The notes under the pieces are model-generated. The model did not search any database and was not told the DNA's origin. It saw only the letters and a list, made by a program, of their open reading frames with translations. The translations under genes and the position numbers were made by a program. Below are positions 25,010 to 34,301 of a stretch of 64,000 nucleotides of DNA, piece by piece. Positions within the stretch are counted from its first letter, which is position 1; each line of letters begins with the position of its first letter. The stretch covers positions 7,054,501-7,118,500 of the forward strand of contig NZ_CP097322.1 of the NCBI RefSeq assembly GCF_023515955.1, written 5' to 3'. Source of the stretch: Streptomyces sp. RerS4 (GTDB lineage Bacteria > Actinomycetota > Actinomycetes > Streptomycetales > Streptomycetaceae).

Positions 25010-26566
25010 GTGAACTTCAACAGGCGCCAGGTGCTGTGGGCCGGTGGAGCGATGAGCGCGGCCGCCCTGTTGGCGGCATGCTCGGGCAGCGGTTCCGACA
25101 TTTCGTCCAAGCCCGCGGCCGAAGGTGACGGCAAGCCCAAGCAGGGCGGGACGCTCCGCATCGGCGCTCTCGGCCGGGCCGGGGCCATCACCCGGGACCC
25201 GCACGGTACTCAGAGCAACGAGAGCGACTACCTCGTCCTCGCCCTCGTCTACGACACCCTCACCGTGCCCGGAGCCAAGCCGAACACCGCCCCGCGCCTG
25301 GCCGCCTCCTGGGAACCGTCGGCGGACCTGAAGACGTGGAAGTTCAAGATCGCCAAGGGGGCGGCCTTCCACGACGGCAGCCCGGTCACCGCCGAGGACG
25401 TCGTCTGGTCCCTGCGCCGACTGCGCAACACCCCCTCGGGCGCCGCCCGCCTGCCCGGCATCAAGGCGGAGAGCATCACGGCCGAGGGAACCGACACCGT
25501 CGTCCTGGTGTCCGACTACGCCAACGCCGAACTCCCGCTCCTCACCCGCCTGACGACCTTCGTACTGAAGAAGGACACCCCCGACAACGCGCTGGAGAAG
25601 GCGCCGGGCACCGGCCCGTTCAAGCTCGACTGGTACCGGGGCGGCAACGCCCGCCTGGTCAAGAACGACAAGTGGTACGGCGGCACCGTCAACCTCGACG
25701 CCATCGAGGTCACCATGTTCGAGACCCCCCAGGCCATGGCCAACGCCCTGCTGAGCGGACAGATCGACGTCGCCTCCAACGTCGGCGCCGTCGCCGCCCG
25801 CACCGCCGAGACGCGCAAGGACGTCCAGGTCCTGCGCCGCCCCAACGACATGGCGATGCCGATCATCATGCGCACCGCGGCCGGCAGCCCCTTCGCCGAC
25901 GTCCGGGTCCGCGAGGCCCTGCGCCTGGTCGTCGACCGCGACGCCATGGTCAAGCAGGTCCTCTCCGGCTACGGCACCGTCGCCAACGACATCATGGGCA
26001 CCGGCGACCCCAACCTCGCCAAGGACATCCCGCAGCGCAAGCGGGACCTCGACAAGGCCAAGAAGCTCCTGGCCGAGGCCAACTTCGACCTCTCCAAGAC
26101 CTACGACCTCGTCACCACCGAGGACATCGCGGGCCTGGCCGAATCGGCCACCCTGTTCGCCGGCCAGGCCCGCGAGGCCGGGATCAAGGTCAACGTGGTC
26201 AAGCAGGAGTCGGGCGCGTTCTGGGACAAGACCTGGAAGACGGGCGACTTCTACACCACCTACTGGGGCACCAACGACTCGGTGGTGTTCTTCGCCTCCA
26301 AGACCATGGTCAGCGAGGCCGGACAGAACGAGGCCGGCTGGGTGGACGCGGACTTCGACGCCGCCTACCGCAAGGTCATCGGCACCGCCGACGAGGCACA
26401 GCGCGCCTCGGCGCTGAAGGAGCTCCAGCAGATCGAGTTCGACAAGTCCGGCTACCTGCTGTGGGGTATGGCGGACGGCATCGACCTGGCGGCCGCGAAG
26501 GTCAAGAACCTGCCCAAGCTCGCCGGCTACGGCCGCGTCCAGCTCGAGAACGTGTGGCTGGCTTGA
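25010..26566 (+). CDS. ABC transporter substrate-binding lipoprotein, family 5
   Basis: A 518-residue extracytoplasmic solute-binding protein of the peptide/nickel/opine class (SBP_bac_5). The lipobox LLAAC places the lipidated cysteine at C24, after an N-terminal NRRQ that could also suit Tat export. The mature core has the family hallmarks GGTLRIGAL near its start, NTAPRLAASWEPSADLKTWKFKI, KGAAFHDGSPVTAEDVVWSLRR and GTGPFKL. The start is GTG 25010 with GAGGA 5 bases upstream. It is first of four overlapping genes and is preceded by an iron box, which points to a metallophore or metal-peptide complex as cargo rather than plain oligopeptides. Confidence 0.92.
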   Translation: MNFNRRQVLWAGGAMSAAALLAACSGSGSDISSKPAAEGDGKPKQGGTLRIGALGRAGAITRDPHGTQSNESDYLVLALVYDTLTVPGAKPNTAPRLAASWEPSADLKTWKFKIAKGAAFHDGSPVTAEDVVWSLRRLRNTPSGAARLPGIKAESITAEGTDTVVLVSDYANAELPLLTRLTTFVLKKDTPDNALEKAPGTGPFKLDWYRGGNARLVKNDKWYGGTVNLDAIEVTMFETPQAMANALLSGQIDVASNVGAVAARTAETRKDVQVLRRPNDMAMPIIMRTAAGSPFADVRVREALRLVVDRDAMVKQVLSGYGTVANDIMGTGDPNLAKDIPQRKRDLDKAKKLLAEANFDLSKTYDLVTTEDIAGLAESATLFAGQAREAGIKVNVVKQESGAFWDKTWKTGDFYTTYWGTNDSVVFFASKTMVSEAGQNEAGWVDADFDAAYRKVIGTADEAQRASALKELQQIEFDKSGYLLWGMADGIDLAAAKVKNLPKLAGYGRVQLENVWLA

Positions 26567-27573
26567 GCCACAAGGACGAAGGCGCGGTCGCCGTCCCCGC
26601 AGGTGCGGGGGCGGCCACCGTGACGCGCCGTGGCCCGGCCACCGCGACGCGTGTGCTCGGCGCGCTCGCACGCCGTGTCCTGATGCTGGCCGTCCTGCTG
26701 GGCCTGGTCTTCGCGGCCGTGGAACTGCTGCCGGGAGACGCGGCGAGCGCGAGCTCCGAACGCGGGGACAGCGAGGCCGACGTCGAGGCGCGGCGTCACC
26801 TGCTGGGCCTGGACCGGCCCGTCTGGGAACGCTTCTGGGACTGGATGACGGCTCTGCCCACCGGTGACCTCGGCACCTCGGCCCGCGGACAGGAGGTCAC
26901 CGACCTGCTCGCCGATCCCTTCCCCAACACCCTGGCGCTGGGCGCGACCGCCTTCGTCCTGACGGTGGTCGCTTCCCTGGCCCTCGGGTGCTGGGCCGCC
27001 TCCCGTCCCGGCGGCCTCGCCGACCGGATGATCGGTCACACTTCGACGGCCGCCTTCGCCGTCCCCGAATTCGTCGTCGCGGTCGGCCTGCTCCTGGTGC
27101 TGTCGCTGTGGACGGGCTGGCTGCCCGCCGTCACGCTCACCGGTGCCGACGGATCCCCCGCCGACTGGACGATGCTCGTCATGCCGGTACTGGCTCTGGT
27201 CATCCCGCAGACCGGCTGGAACACCCGCATCGTGCGAGGGGCGCTGGCCGATCAGGCCCGTACGCCCCACGTGGAGGCCGCCCACCTCGACGGCCTCCCC
27301 GTCCGCCGGGTGGTCCTGCGCCACGCCTTGCCGGGCGCTGTGCCCGCCATCGCCACCGGGATCGCGACATCCACCGGCATGCTCCTGGGCGGGGCCGTGG
27401 TCGTGGAGACCCTCTTCAACTACCCCGGAATCGGCAGCGTCCTGGCCGCCGCCGTAGCCGGGCGCGACACGCCGCTCATCGCAGGCGTCGTCGTCTGCGC
27501 CGGCGCCGCCATCAGCCTCGTCCTGCTCGCCGCCGACCTCATACGCGCCCGCACCCTGGGAGACCGCCCATGA
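26563..27573 (+). CDS. ABC transporter permease, DppB/NikB type
   Basis: A 336-residue inner-membrane permease. Six or so hydrophobic helices are present, with LPGDAAS after helix 1, the membrane-loop LGLDRPVWERFWDW typical of DppB-type permeases, and the coupling-helix EAA loop EAAHLDGLPVRRVVLRHALPGAVPAI near residue 245. I use TTG 26563, whose TTGA overlaps the upstream stop, implying translational coupling; GTG 26620 is an alternative start that removes a hydrophilic tail. It pairs with the next permease as the channel of the importer. Confidence 0.88.
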   Translation: MSHKDEGAVAVPAGAGAATVTRRGPATATRVLGALARRVLMLAVLLGLVFAAVELLPGDAASASSERGDSEADVEARRHLLGLDRPVWERFWDWMTALPTGDLGTSARGQEVTDLLADPFPNTLALGATAFVLTVVASLALGCWAASRPGGLADRMIGHTSTAAFAVPEFVVAVGLLLVLSLWTGWLPAVTLTGADGSPADWTMLVMPVLALVIPQTGWNTRIVRGALADQARTPHVEAAHLDGLPVRRVVLRHALPGAVPAIATGIATSTGMLLGGAVVVETLFNYPGIGSVLAAAVAGRDTPLIAGVVVCAGAAISLVLLAADLIRARTLGDRP

Positions 27574-28415
27574 CCGCCGGCACCCTCGCAGACGCACCCG
27601 CCAAGGCCAGGGCCCGCCGCCTCTGGCCCACCCTCGCCCCCGCGCTGGCGCTGATCGCCCTCGCCGTGGCCGGACCCCTGCTCGCCGCCCACCCCCTCGA
27701 CGCCCCGGTGTACGCCCCGTACGCCACCGCCGCAGACGGCGGCCCGCTCGGCGGCGACCAACTCGGACGCGATGTCCTGTCCCGCCTCCTGCACGGCGGC
27801 ACGGTACTGATCGGCAGCGCCGCCCTCGTCTCCGTACTGGTGACCCTGGCCGGCGTGGTCATCGGCTGCTTCGCCGTCCTGCACCCCGCCCTCGGCCGCG
27901 CCGTGGAACGCGCCGCCGACGTCTCGATTCTCCTGCCGCCCGTCCTCGGCATCATGCTGATCGCCCTCGCCTGGCCCGGCGGCGGGCGCTGGGCTGTCAT
28001 AGGCGCCGCCATCGTCCTCGGCACCCCCTACGCCGTACGCATCGTCGCCGCGGCCGCGGCCCCGCTGGCCGGAGCCGGATACGTCGAAGCGGCTCTCGCC
28101 CGAGGGGAGAGCCTGCGTCACATCGCCCTGCGGGAAATCCTGCCCAACCTGCGCTCCACCGTCGCCGCTCTGTTCGGCCTGCGCTTCGTCGAAGCCGTCT
28201 ACGTCATCTCCATGGCCGCGTTCCTCCAGATCGGCCCCCAGCCCCCGGCCGCCGACTGGGCCCTGATGATCCGTGAGAACGCCCCCGGCATCCTCCTCAA
28301 CCCCTGGGCCGTACTCGCCCCCAGCCTGGCCATCGCGGTCCTCGCCATCAGCGTCAACCTCGCCTGCACCTCCCTCGCGCCCCGCTCCGTACGCAAGGCG
28401 GTCACCACGTCGTGA
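27570..28415 (+). CDS. ABC transporter permease, DppC/NikC type
   Basis: A 281-residue second permease. The N-terminal helix (LAPALALIALAVAGPLLA) is followed by LGGDQLGRDVLSRLLHGG, the conserved region of DppC-type permeases. The EAA coupling loop is EAALARGESLRHIALREILPNL (about residue 170-195). Its ATG overlaps the previous TGA (ATGA). The product partners the upstream permease and downstream fused ATPase. Confidence 0.88.
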   Translation: MTAGTLADAPAKARARRLWPTLAPALALIALAVAGPLLAAHPLDAPVYAPYATAADGGPLGGDQLGRDVLSRLLHGGTVLIGSAALVSVLVTLAGVVIGCFAVLHPALGRAVERAADVSILLPPVLGIMLIALAWPGGGRWAVIGAAIVLGTPYAVRIVAAAAAPLAGAGYVEAALARGESLRHIALREILPNLRSTVAALFGLRFVEAVYVISMAAFLQIGPQPPAADWALMIRENAPGILLNPWAVLAPSLAIAVLAISVNLACTSLAPRSVRKAVTTS

Positions 28416-29926
28416 ACACTCCCGAACAGTCGGCCGAGGTGGCCGAGACCGGCGAGGCCACCGGGGAGCCCACACCACTCGCCGCCGCCACCGAACTCGA
28501 CATCCGCATCCCCGGTGGGCCGGTCCTCCTTCGCTCCGCCACCCTGACGGTCACGGCGGGCCGGATCACCGCCCTCACCGGCGCCTCGGGCTCCGGGAAG
28601 ACCACCCTGCTGCGGGCCCTGACCGGACACCTCCCCGACGGAGCGTCCGTCACCGGCGGCACCCTCACCGTCCTCGGACACGACCCGACGCTGCTGCCCG
28701 CCAAGGAACTACGCCTGCTGCGCCGCACCCGCCTCGCCTACGTCGGCCAGGACCCCGGCTCGGCCCTCAACCCCCGGATGAAGGTGCGCGACCTCGTCGC
28801 CGAGACGGCCCCAGGCCGCCTCGACCGAAAGGCCGTCCTGGACCTCCTGCGCGAAGTCCGCCTCCCCGTCGACAACGGCCTGCCCGACCGACGACCCACC
28901 GCCCTGTCCGGCGGACAGCAACGTCGCGTCGCCCTCGCCCGCGCGATGGCCCGCAAGCCCGCGATCCTCCTCCTCGACGAACCCACCGCCGGCCTCGACA
29001 CCACGCTGCGCGACGAGATAGCCGACCTGCTGCGCCACCTCACCTCCCGCCACGGCCTGGCCATCGTGATGGCCTGCCACGACCCCGAACTCGTCGCCGC
29101 CTGCGCGGACGACACGGTGTCGCTGAGCGCACCCTCCGTCCCCCGCCCGCGCAAGCCCCACGAAACCGGCAACGAGGACGAGCCAAGGCCCGCCCCCCAG
29201 TCGATACCCGCCGAAGGCATCGCGGCGCGCGCCGTCGGTGTCGCCTTCCGCAGCCGCACCGGTGTCCAGCGGGCGCTCGCCGGAGTCGACTTCACCGCAC
29301 CACCCGGAAGCCGCACCGCGATCGTGGGACCCTCGGGCTCAGGCAAGACCACCCTGCTGCGCGTCCTGGCCGGACTGCACCGAGCCGACACCGCCACCCT
29401 CACCCTCGACGGCGATCCCCTGGCCCCGCACGCACGCAAGCGCCACCGCGCCCACCAGCGCCGCATCCAACTCGTCCCCCAGAACCCCCTCGACGCACTG
29501 AACCCCTCACGCACCGTCCGCGCCCAACTCGACCGCCCGCTGCGCCTGCACGCCGACCTCACCGCGGCCGGCCGCGGTGCCCGGGTCACGGAACTCCTCG
29601 AACAGGTGGGGCTGCCGGCCGACTTCCAGGCCCGCTACCCGTCGGAACTCTCCGGTGGCCAGCGCCAGCGCGTCTCCATCGCCCGCGCCCTGGCCACCGG
29701 TCCCGACGTCCTGCTGTGCGACGAGATCACCTCGGCGCTCGACCCCGAGACGGCAACGTCCGTGATGGACCTCCTGACCCGCCTGAACGCGGGCCAGCGG
29801 ATGACGATCGTGCTGGTCTCCCATGAACTGCACCTGGTCGCCGCCTACACCGACACCGTCCACCTGCTCCGCGAGGGCCGCCTCACCGCGTACGGCCCCA
29901 CTGGCGAGCTGTTGCCGACAGCCTGA
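28412..29926 (+). CDS. ABC transporter ATPase, two fused nucleotide-binding domains
   Basis: A 504-residue protein fusing the two ATPases that are usually separate in this class. Domain 1 has Walker A GASGSGKTT (about 58-66), signature LSGGQQ and Walker B ILLLDEPTAG. Domain 2 has Walker A GPSGSGKTT, signature LSGGQRQ and Walker B VLLCDEITSAL. A charged Pro-rich linker joins them. The GTG start overlaps the upstream stop (GTGA). With one lipoprotein and two permeases it completes a full importer in one operon. Confidence 0.9.
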   Translation: MNTPEQSAEVAETGEATGEPTPLAAATELDIRIPGGPVLLRSATLTVTAGRITALTGASGSGKTTLLRALTGHLPDGASVTGGTLTVLGHDPTLLPAKELRLLRRTRLAYVGQDPGSALNPRMKVRDLVAETAPGRLDRKAVLDLLREVRLPVDNGLPDRRPTALSGGQQRRVALARAMARKPAILLLDEPTAGLDTTLRDEIADLLRHLTSRHGLAIVMACHDPELVAACADDTVSLSAPSVPRPRKPHETGNEDEPRPAPQSIPAEGIAARAVGVAFRSRTGVQRALAGVDFTAPPGSRTAIVGPSGSGKTTLLRVLAGLHRADTATLTLDGDPLAPHARKRHRAHQRRIQLVPQNPLDALNPSRTVRAQLDRPLRLHADLTAAGRGARVTELLEQVGLPADFQARYPSELSGGQRQRVSIARALATGPDVLLCDEITSALDPETATSVMDLLTRLNAGQRMTIVLVSHELHLVAAYTDTVHLLREGRLTAYGPTGELLPTA

Positions 29927-30004
29927 CCCCGGTCGGGGAGTGTTGCTCCTGGATACTTCGGTCTTGATGTGCAGGGCGTTGACCGGGCTGCTACGACGAG
30001 CCGG

Positions 30005-30409
30005 TCACAGGGCCAGCACGACGATCGCCGTCGCACCCGCCGCGTCGACGACACCGCACCATTCCGACCAGGCGCGCGGGACGACGGCGCCCGAGCGGTG
30101 GTGGACGAAGTCCCAGGCCGCGTGCGCGAACCAGCCGACCGCCAGGACCCACAGCGCCCAGCTGCCGTCCACCACCAGAGCCACGGCGGCCAAGGTGGAG
30201 AAACCCGCCAGCCCGGCCAGCTGGAGGGCCAGGGTCCGTCTGCTGCGGAGCTCGTCGCGGGCCGCGCCGAACGCCAGGTAGCACAGCGGCATGACCACCA
30301 GGAGCGCTGCCAGGAAGCGGGTCGGCGGAAGACCGTCGAGGAAGGTGACCAGTACCAGGGTGAGTGCCAGCAGGGTCGGCCATCGGTGTGCCAGAACGGT
30401 GAGCGTCAT
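30005..30409 (-). CDS. Small four-helix membrane protein, unknown function
   Basis: A 134-residue protein with four hydrophobic helices (TLLALTLVLVTFLDG, FLAALLVVMPLCYLAFGA, LAGLAGFSTLAAVALVV and a final AGATAIVVLAL) and a conserved-looking WFAHAAWDFVHHR between helices 3 and 4. No enzyme motif. ATG 30409 was chosen with GGAG about 12 bases upstream; a GTG three codons earlier is possible. It is divergent from the GlxA regulator (100-base gap), which may control it. Confidence 0.7.
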   Translation of the reverse strand: MTLTVLAHRWPTLLALTLVLVTFLDGLPPTRFLAALLVVMPLCYLAFGAARDELRSRRTLALQLAGLAGFSTLAAVALVVDGSWALWVLAVGWFAHAAWDFVHHRSGAVVPRAWSEWCGVVDAAGATAIVVLAL

Positions 30410-30509
30410 GAGGTCCACTCTCCGGCGCGGCACGGGAAGGCGCCGCGGTTGTGGGCCGTCGATGTCCGTTCGGTTGGGGTGGAGGTCCGTCGGGCGTAAG
30501 GTCGCGGCC

Positions 30510-31490
30510 ATGGGGGAGCGTGCGGTCGTCGTCGTCGGGTATGAGGCAGCTGAACTGCTGGACATCGCGTGCGTGACGTCTGGCCTGGTCATGGCCAACG
30601 AACTCGGCTCTTTGGACGTGCCCTACCGCGTACGGCTGGTGGCCCCGGGCGGCGGTCCCATCAGGTGCGGCACCGGACTCGTGCTCGGCAGCGATGCGTC
30701 ATTGGAACGCACCACCGGGCCGCTTGACACGCTGATCGTCTCCGGTGGCCTGGGCGTCGAGCGGGCCGCGGCCGATGCCCGGCTCGTGGGCCACGTCAGA
30801 AGGCTGGCCCGGGAAAGCCGCCGGGTGGCGTCGGTGTGCACGGGGGCGGGCATCCTCGCCGCCGCCGGGCTCCTGGCCGGCCGCCGGGCCACCACGCACT
30901 GGCAGTTCGCGCCCCACCTGGCCGCACGGCACCCAGAGATCTCGGTGGACCCCGCGCCGCTGTGGATCCGGGACGGGAACGTGTACACGGCGGCCGGCAT
31001 CACCAGCGCGCTGGACCTCACCCTGGCCTTCGTCGAGGAGGACCACGGCGGCGAACTGGCCCGGCGTCTCGCCCGCCATCTGGTCGTCTACCTGCAACGC
31101 CCCGGTAACCAGGCACAGATGAGTCTCTTCACCGCGGCGCCGGCACCGCGTGACGACACCGTCCGCGAACTCGTCGAGTACATCGCGGCCCACCCGGCCG
31201 ACGACCTCGGCGCCGCGGCCCTCGCCGCGCGCGCCGGGGTGACCCCGCGACACCTCACCAGGCTGTTCACCCGACATCTGGGCCAAGCACCGGGCCGATA
31301 CGTCCGCGTGGTCCGCACCGAGACCGCTGCCCAGCTCCTCTCCTCCACCACACTGCCTGTCGCTTCCGTGGCGGCGCGCTGCGGTCTGGGATCCCCCGAA
31401 GCCCTGCGCAAGGCCTTCACCGCCCACTACGGCATCAGCCCTTCCCGCTACCGCGCCGTCATGCGCCCCGCCCCCTGCGACTCACCATGA
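30510..31490 (+). CDS. GlxA family regulator (DJ-1/PfpI plus AraC HTH)
   Basis: A 326-residue regulator. The PfpI-like domain is at about 5-175 (VVVVGYEAAELLDIACVTSGLVMAN; elbow ASVCTGAGILAAAGLLAGRRATTHW). The AraC DNA-binding domain is at about 220-318 (DDLGAAALAARAGVTPRHLTRLFTRHLG .. PVASVAARCGLGSPEALRKAF). ATG 30510 lies without a clear ribosome site just after TAAGGT, so it may be leaderless. Divergent from the small membrane-protein gene. Confidence 0.9.
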   Translation: MGERAVVVVGYEAAELLDIACVTSGLVMANELGSLDVPYRVRLVAPGGGPIRCGTGLVLGSDASLERTTGPLDTLIVSGGLGVERAAADARLVGHVRRLARESRRVASVCTGAGILAAAGLLAGRRATTHWQFAPHLAARHPEISVDPAPLWIRDGNVYTAAGITSALDLTLAFVEEDHGGELARRLARHLVVYLQRPGNQAQMSLFTAAPAPRDDTVRELVEYIAAHPADDLGAAALAARAGVTPRHLTRLFTRHLGQAPGRYVRVVRTETAAQLLSSTTLPVASVAARCGLGSPEALRKAFTAHYGISPSRYRAVMRPAPCDSP

Positions 31491-31601
31491 CCCTGGACCC
31501 GGCGGGCCGCTCGGGACGGAGGTCTTGGCAGTGCGGGGCGGCGCGCTGCGTGTAGTCGCGATGCGCGGGCATACGACCCTTAGTCTCTGGAAGGAGCAGT
31601 G

Positions 31602-31778
31602 ATGCTGGGTATGGCGGCCGCGGTCCTGTTCTTCATCGCGTTCTTGATCAACGCGGCGGAGATCGCGACGAACCACGTGTTCACGTCCGGCAATTTCATG
31701 ATCATCGGCCTGATGCTGCTGGCCCTCCACGTGGCCGGCATCGGCGGCGCCCGAACCGCCCGTATCCGACGCCGCTGA
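31602..31778 (+). CDS. 58-aa membrane protein, unknown function
   Basis: The frame ATG 31602 to TGA 31776-31778 has AAGGAG 7 bases upstream. The protein is two hydrophobic helices (AAAVLFFIAFLINAA and FMIIGLMLLALHVAGI) joined by EIATNHVFTSGN, with a basic C-terminus (RTARIRRR). It is too short for most gene callers, but the ribosome site and codon bias look real. Role unknown. Confidence 0.65.
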   Translation: MLGMAAAVLFFIAFLINAAEIATNHVFTSGNFMIIGLMLLALHVAGIGGARTARIRRR

Positions 31779-31829
31779 CCACGCGTGTGAAGTCCGAAGA
31801 CGCCGGGCTCGAATGTCCCTTTTGGCAGT

Positions 31830-31853
31830 GTTTAGCTGTGGTGTTTCGGGTGA
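31830..31853 (+). promoter_or_regulatory. Possible sigmaB-type stress promoter
   Basis: GTTT (31830-31833), 14 bases, GGGTGA (31848-31853) resembles the Streptomyces sigmaB pattern GNNT-N14-16-GGGTAY, with one mismatch in the -10. It lies 65 bases before the GlsB-like gene, whose family is stress-linked. Confidence 0.4.
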
Positions 31854-31918
31854 CATGACTCAAAGACGTCGCCGGACGTCCCACGACGACGGCACGAAGC
31901 CACTGACCGGAGGTATAC

Positions 31919-32185
31919 ATGGGTATCGTCGCCTGGATTCTGATCGGCCTGCTGGCAGGGGCCATCGCCAAAGCGCTCACGCCGGGGCGTGACCCCGGCG
32001 GGTGTCTGCTCACCATCGTGATCGGCATCGTCGGCGGCCTCCTCGGAGGCTGGCTCGGCAAGGTGATCTTCGGCGTCGACTCGATCAAGGGTTTCTTCCA
32101 CCTGTCCACGTGGATCGCCGCGGTCGTCGGCTCTGTCATCGTCCTCCTGGTCTACCGGCTGATCGCGGGCCGCAGGAGCAGGTGA
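31919..32185 (+). CDS. GlsB/YeaQ/YmgE family stress-response membrane protein
   Basis: An 88-residue protein of the GlsB/YeaQ/YmgE (transglycosylase-associated protein) family. Three helices are rich in glycine: MGIVAWILIGLLAGAIAKAL, GCLLTIVIGIVGGLLGGWLG and STWIAAVVGSVIVLLVYRLI. It begins with the family's usual MGIVAWI-type opening and a PGRDPGG loop. ATG 31919 has GGAGG 6 bases upstream. Members rise in stress in many bacteria; the biochemical role is unsettled. 32186-32482 after it shows no gene I can support. Confidence 0.88.
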   Translation: MGIVAWILIGLLAGAIAKALTPGRDPGGCLLTIVIGIVGGLLGGWLGKVIFGVDSIKGFFHLSTWIAAVVGSVIVLLVYRLIAGRRSR

Positions 32186-32482
32186 CCGAACGGGGCGGTC
32201 GGCCGGTCACCCCGTCCCAGGGGTCCGGCCCCTTCCCGCCGCCCAGTCGAGCAGCGCCTCGCGGCCGAAGCAGCCCTGGTGACCACGGCGGCGCGCTCGG
32301 CGTCGTGCACCGTGTAAAACGTGCCGCCGAAGCGCCGCACGCCCTGCGATCCGCGTTGGCGTCGAGTGCGTGTCTGGGCCCACGGCGGGGCCGGCTGCGC
32401 CCCGCCTGAGGCGTCCGGAGCGGCCTCCGCCGCGACCGGGAGCGCTCGGGCGGCGTATCGCCGGCAGGGATCTCGAACGCGG

Positions 32483-33208
32483 TCAGCGATGGTCGTTGAG
32501 CCAGTCGCCAGGGATCAGGTCACGAACACGGTCGAGGTCTTCTGTCGTCCGGCCACGGGCCAAAATCGCCATGCCGTCGTCGCGCAGCAGGGCGTTCTGG
32601 CCCAGGAACCAGCGAGTCGCGTAGTCGTTCTCACCGAGGGGATACGCCGGGAAGGGCAGTTGGACGCAGTTCTCCTCCAGCAGCTCGATGCTGTCGTCAT
32701 CGGCTTCAAGGAAGTCGCACGGTTCCACCTCGGCCTGGACGGACTCCGACAGAACCACCTCGACGAAACAGAGGGAAAGACGCTCCAGCCAGCCTTGCCA
32801 TCGCTCGGCGGACTTGTCGGCCAGGTCAAACCGGATGAACACCGCAGGATCGTCGTCCTGGAGGCTGTCGAGGAGGATGCCCCAGGACGCGGCTCCCTGA
32901 TTCTCGTGCCGGAAGACCAGGGCCTCCTTGGCGTCATCCACATACAGCTCAGGCGGGCCGAGCAGCACATCGTGGTTGCTGGTCAGATCCTCGCGGCGCC
33001 CGAACAGCAGATACGCCTCGCGCAACGCGGCCGGCAGCCGAACACCCAGCCTCTCCTCGGCCGCGGCCAGATCGGCCTCCGCCCACCCGTCGCCGCTCTC
33101 CAGGGCGCCGGCCCAATGGGCAGCGAACCCCTGGATGAACCCCCACGCACCACTACGTCCTTCAACGCCGCCGGCGAGAGCAGCGGCAAGATCGAACTCT
33201 TGTTTCAT
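32483..33208 (-). CDS. SMI1/KNR4 family protein
   Basis: A 241-residue protein with the SMI1/KNR4 (SUKH) fold start ADLAAAEERLGVRLPAALREAYLLFGRREDL (about 45-76), followed by ILLDSLQDDDPAVFIRFDLADK. SUKH proteins are frequent immunity proteins against polymorphic or contact-dependent toxins, but many are orphans. No toxin gene is adjacent here. The start is ATG 33208; the purine-rich stretch upstream lacks a strong ribosome site. Confidence 0.85.
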   Translation of the reverse strand: MKQEFDLAAALAGGVEGRSGAWGFIQGFAAHWAGALESGDGWAEADLAAAEERLGVRLPAALREAYLLFGRREDLTSNHDVLLGPPELYVDDAKEALVFRHENQGAASWGILLDSLQDDDPAVFIRFDLADKSAERWQGWLERLSLCFVEVVLSESVQAEVEPCDFLEADDDSIELLEENCVQLPFPAYPLGENDYATRWFLGQNALLRDDGMAILARGRTTEDLDRVRDLIPGDWLNDHR

Positions 33209-33384
33209 GCCCAGACGATATCCGTCCCACTCGTCAGCTCTTTCCGTTGCCCTTGACAGTGAAGCCAGTCGCCGTGCCGGCCAATCCAGGCGTTTGACAG
33301 CGAACCCAGGCCACGTAGGTCAGCCGAGTTCGACTTGGCGTGCTGCGCGAGAGATCCTCAACGTGAACCGGGAACCGAGGAGAC

Positions 33385-33824
33385 ATGTTGATCACGGAGT
33401 ACCAGCAGCGCCTACGCGATCGCTACCTTGCTGCCCCCGTCATGCCGGCCCCGGCGCCCTGGCAGCCAGTCCTGGCCCCCGGGATCCCCATCGGCGGCCT
33501 GCTCGGCATCGGCTTCGCGGCCCATCCGGACACCGGACACGACCTCGTCATGGTCGTTTCCCACGACGGGCACGGACTCTTCGATGCGGTCACCGGCGAG
33601 AAGATCGCACGCGACCGGGATCCCGACCCCGCCACGAGCACCCCCGACGCACACCCGAACCTCGCCTGCCCTGGCCTCGGTCCCGTCGCAGGCACCGAGA
33701 TCCGCATCGCCGGCCTCTTCGGCCAGCCGGCTTCTCTCCGACGGGTCTCACCCTGGCTATCGCGACCAGTAGCGGCCTCACCCTCTGGACCCGCACCCGC
33801 CCTCAGTTCCACATCGAGGACTGA
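33385..33824 (+). pseudogene. Unknown conserved gene with internal deletion/frameshift
   Basis: ATG 33385 has GAGGAG just upstream. It opens LITEYQQRLRDRYLAAP, then IPIGGLLGIGFAAHPDTGHD, then VVSHDGHGLFDAVTGEKIARD. After IAGLFG (about 33720) the frame is wrong. The matching C-terminus AGFSPTGLTLAIATSSGLTLW continues in another frame to TGA 33822-33824. Similar Streptomyces proteins, as I recall them, have a further stretch between these parts, so a deletion plus frameshift is likely. No function is known. Confidence 0.55.
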
Positions 33825-34301
33825 GAGGCCACCCGAGCACGTTCGGGCACCTTGCCACCCCACCTGGTCCAACCCCAGGTCAGATGGCAGGTGCACGACC
33901 CACTTGGATGGCAAAGGACATCCGTGCCCCGACACGCGCGAGTTGTGTGGTTGGGTCGCCGACGAACCGGTGGTGTGACTGCCCGCTCGGTCAGGTGGAA
34001 ATTCAACGCGGAACGCAAGGCGCATGCCACACGCTGAACGAGTTCGACGATCTCGGCCGGCACCATGCCTGCTCGATGAATCTGCCCAGTCATGGGACAC
34101 CTGACTTGCCGTCGGGCGACCCCCAGGGAGAGGCCGGCGCGTGGTTCGGAGCGGGGGCCGTACGGGCACGGCCGGCGACTACGGCCCGCTCGTGACCTTC
34201 CTGCCCCTCACCAGGGACGCCATCCCCGTCTCCGCCGGCATGGGTTGACGCCACGCGGTCTTCGCCCTTGCCCCTGAACCAGCCGGAGTTGTTGCTCAAG
34301 G
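33825..34301. other. Gap without supported gene
   Basis: 477 bases between the broken gene and the double VOC gene. Several frames are open because of GC bias, but none has a start with a ribosome site and a protein-like product. No inverted or direct repeat of note was seen. Confidence 0.4.
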
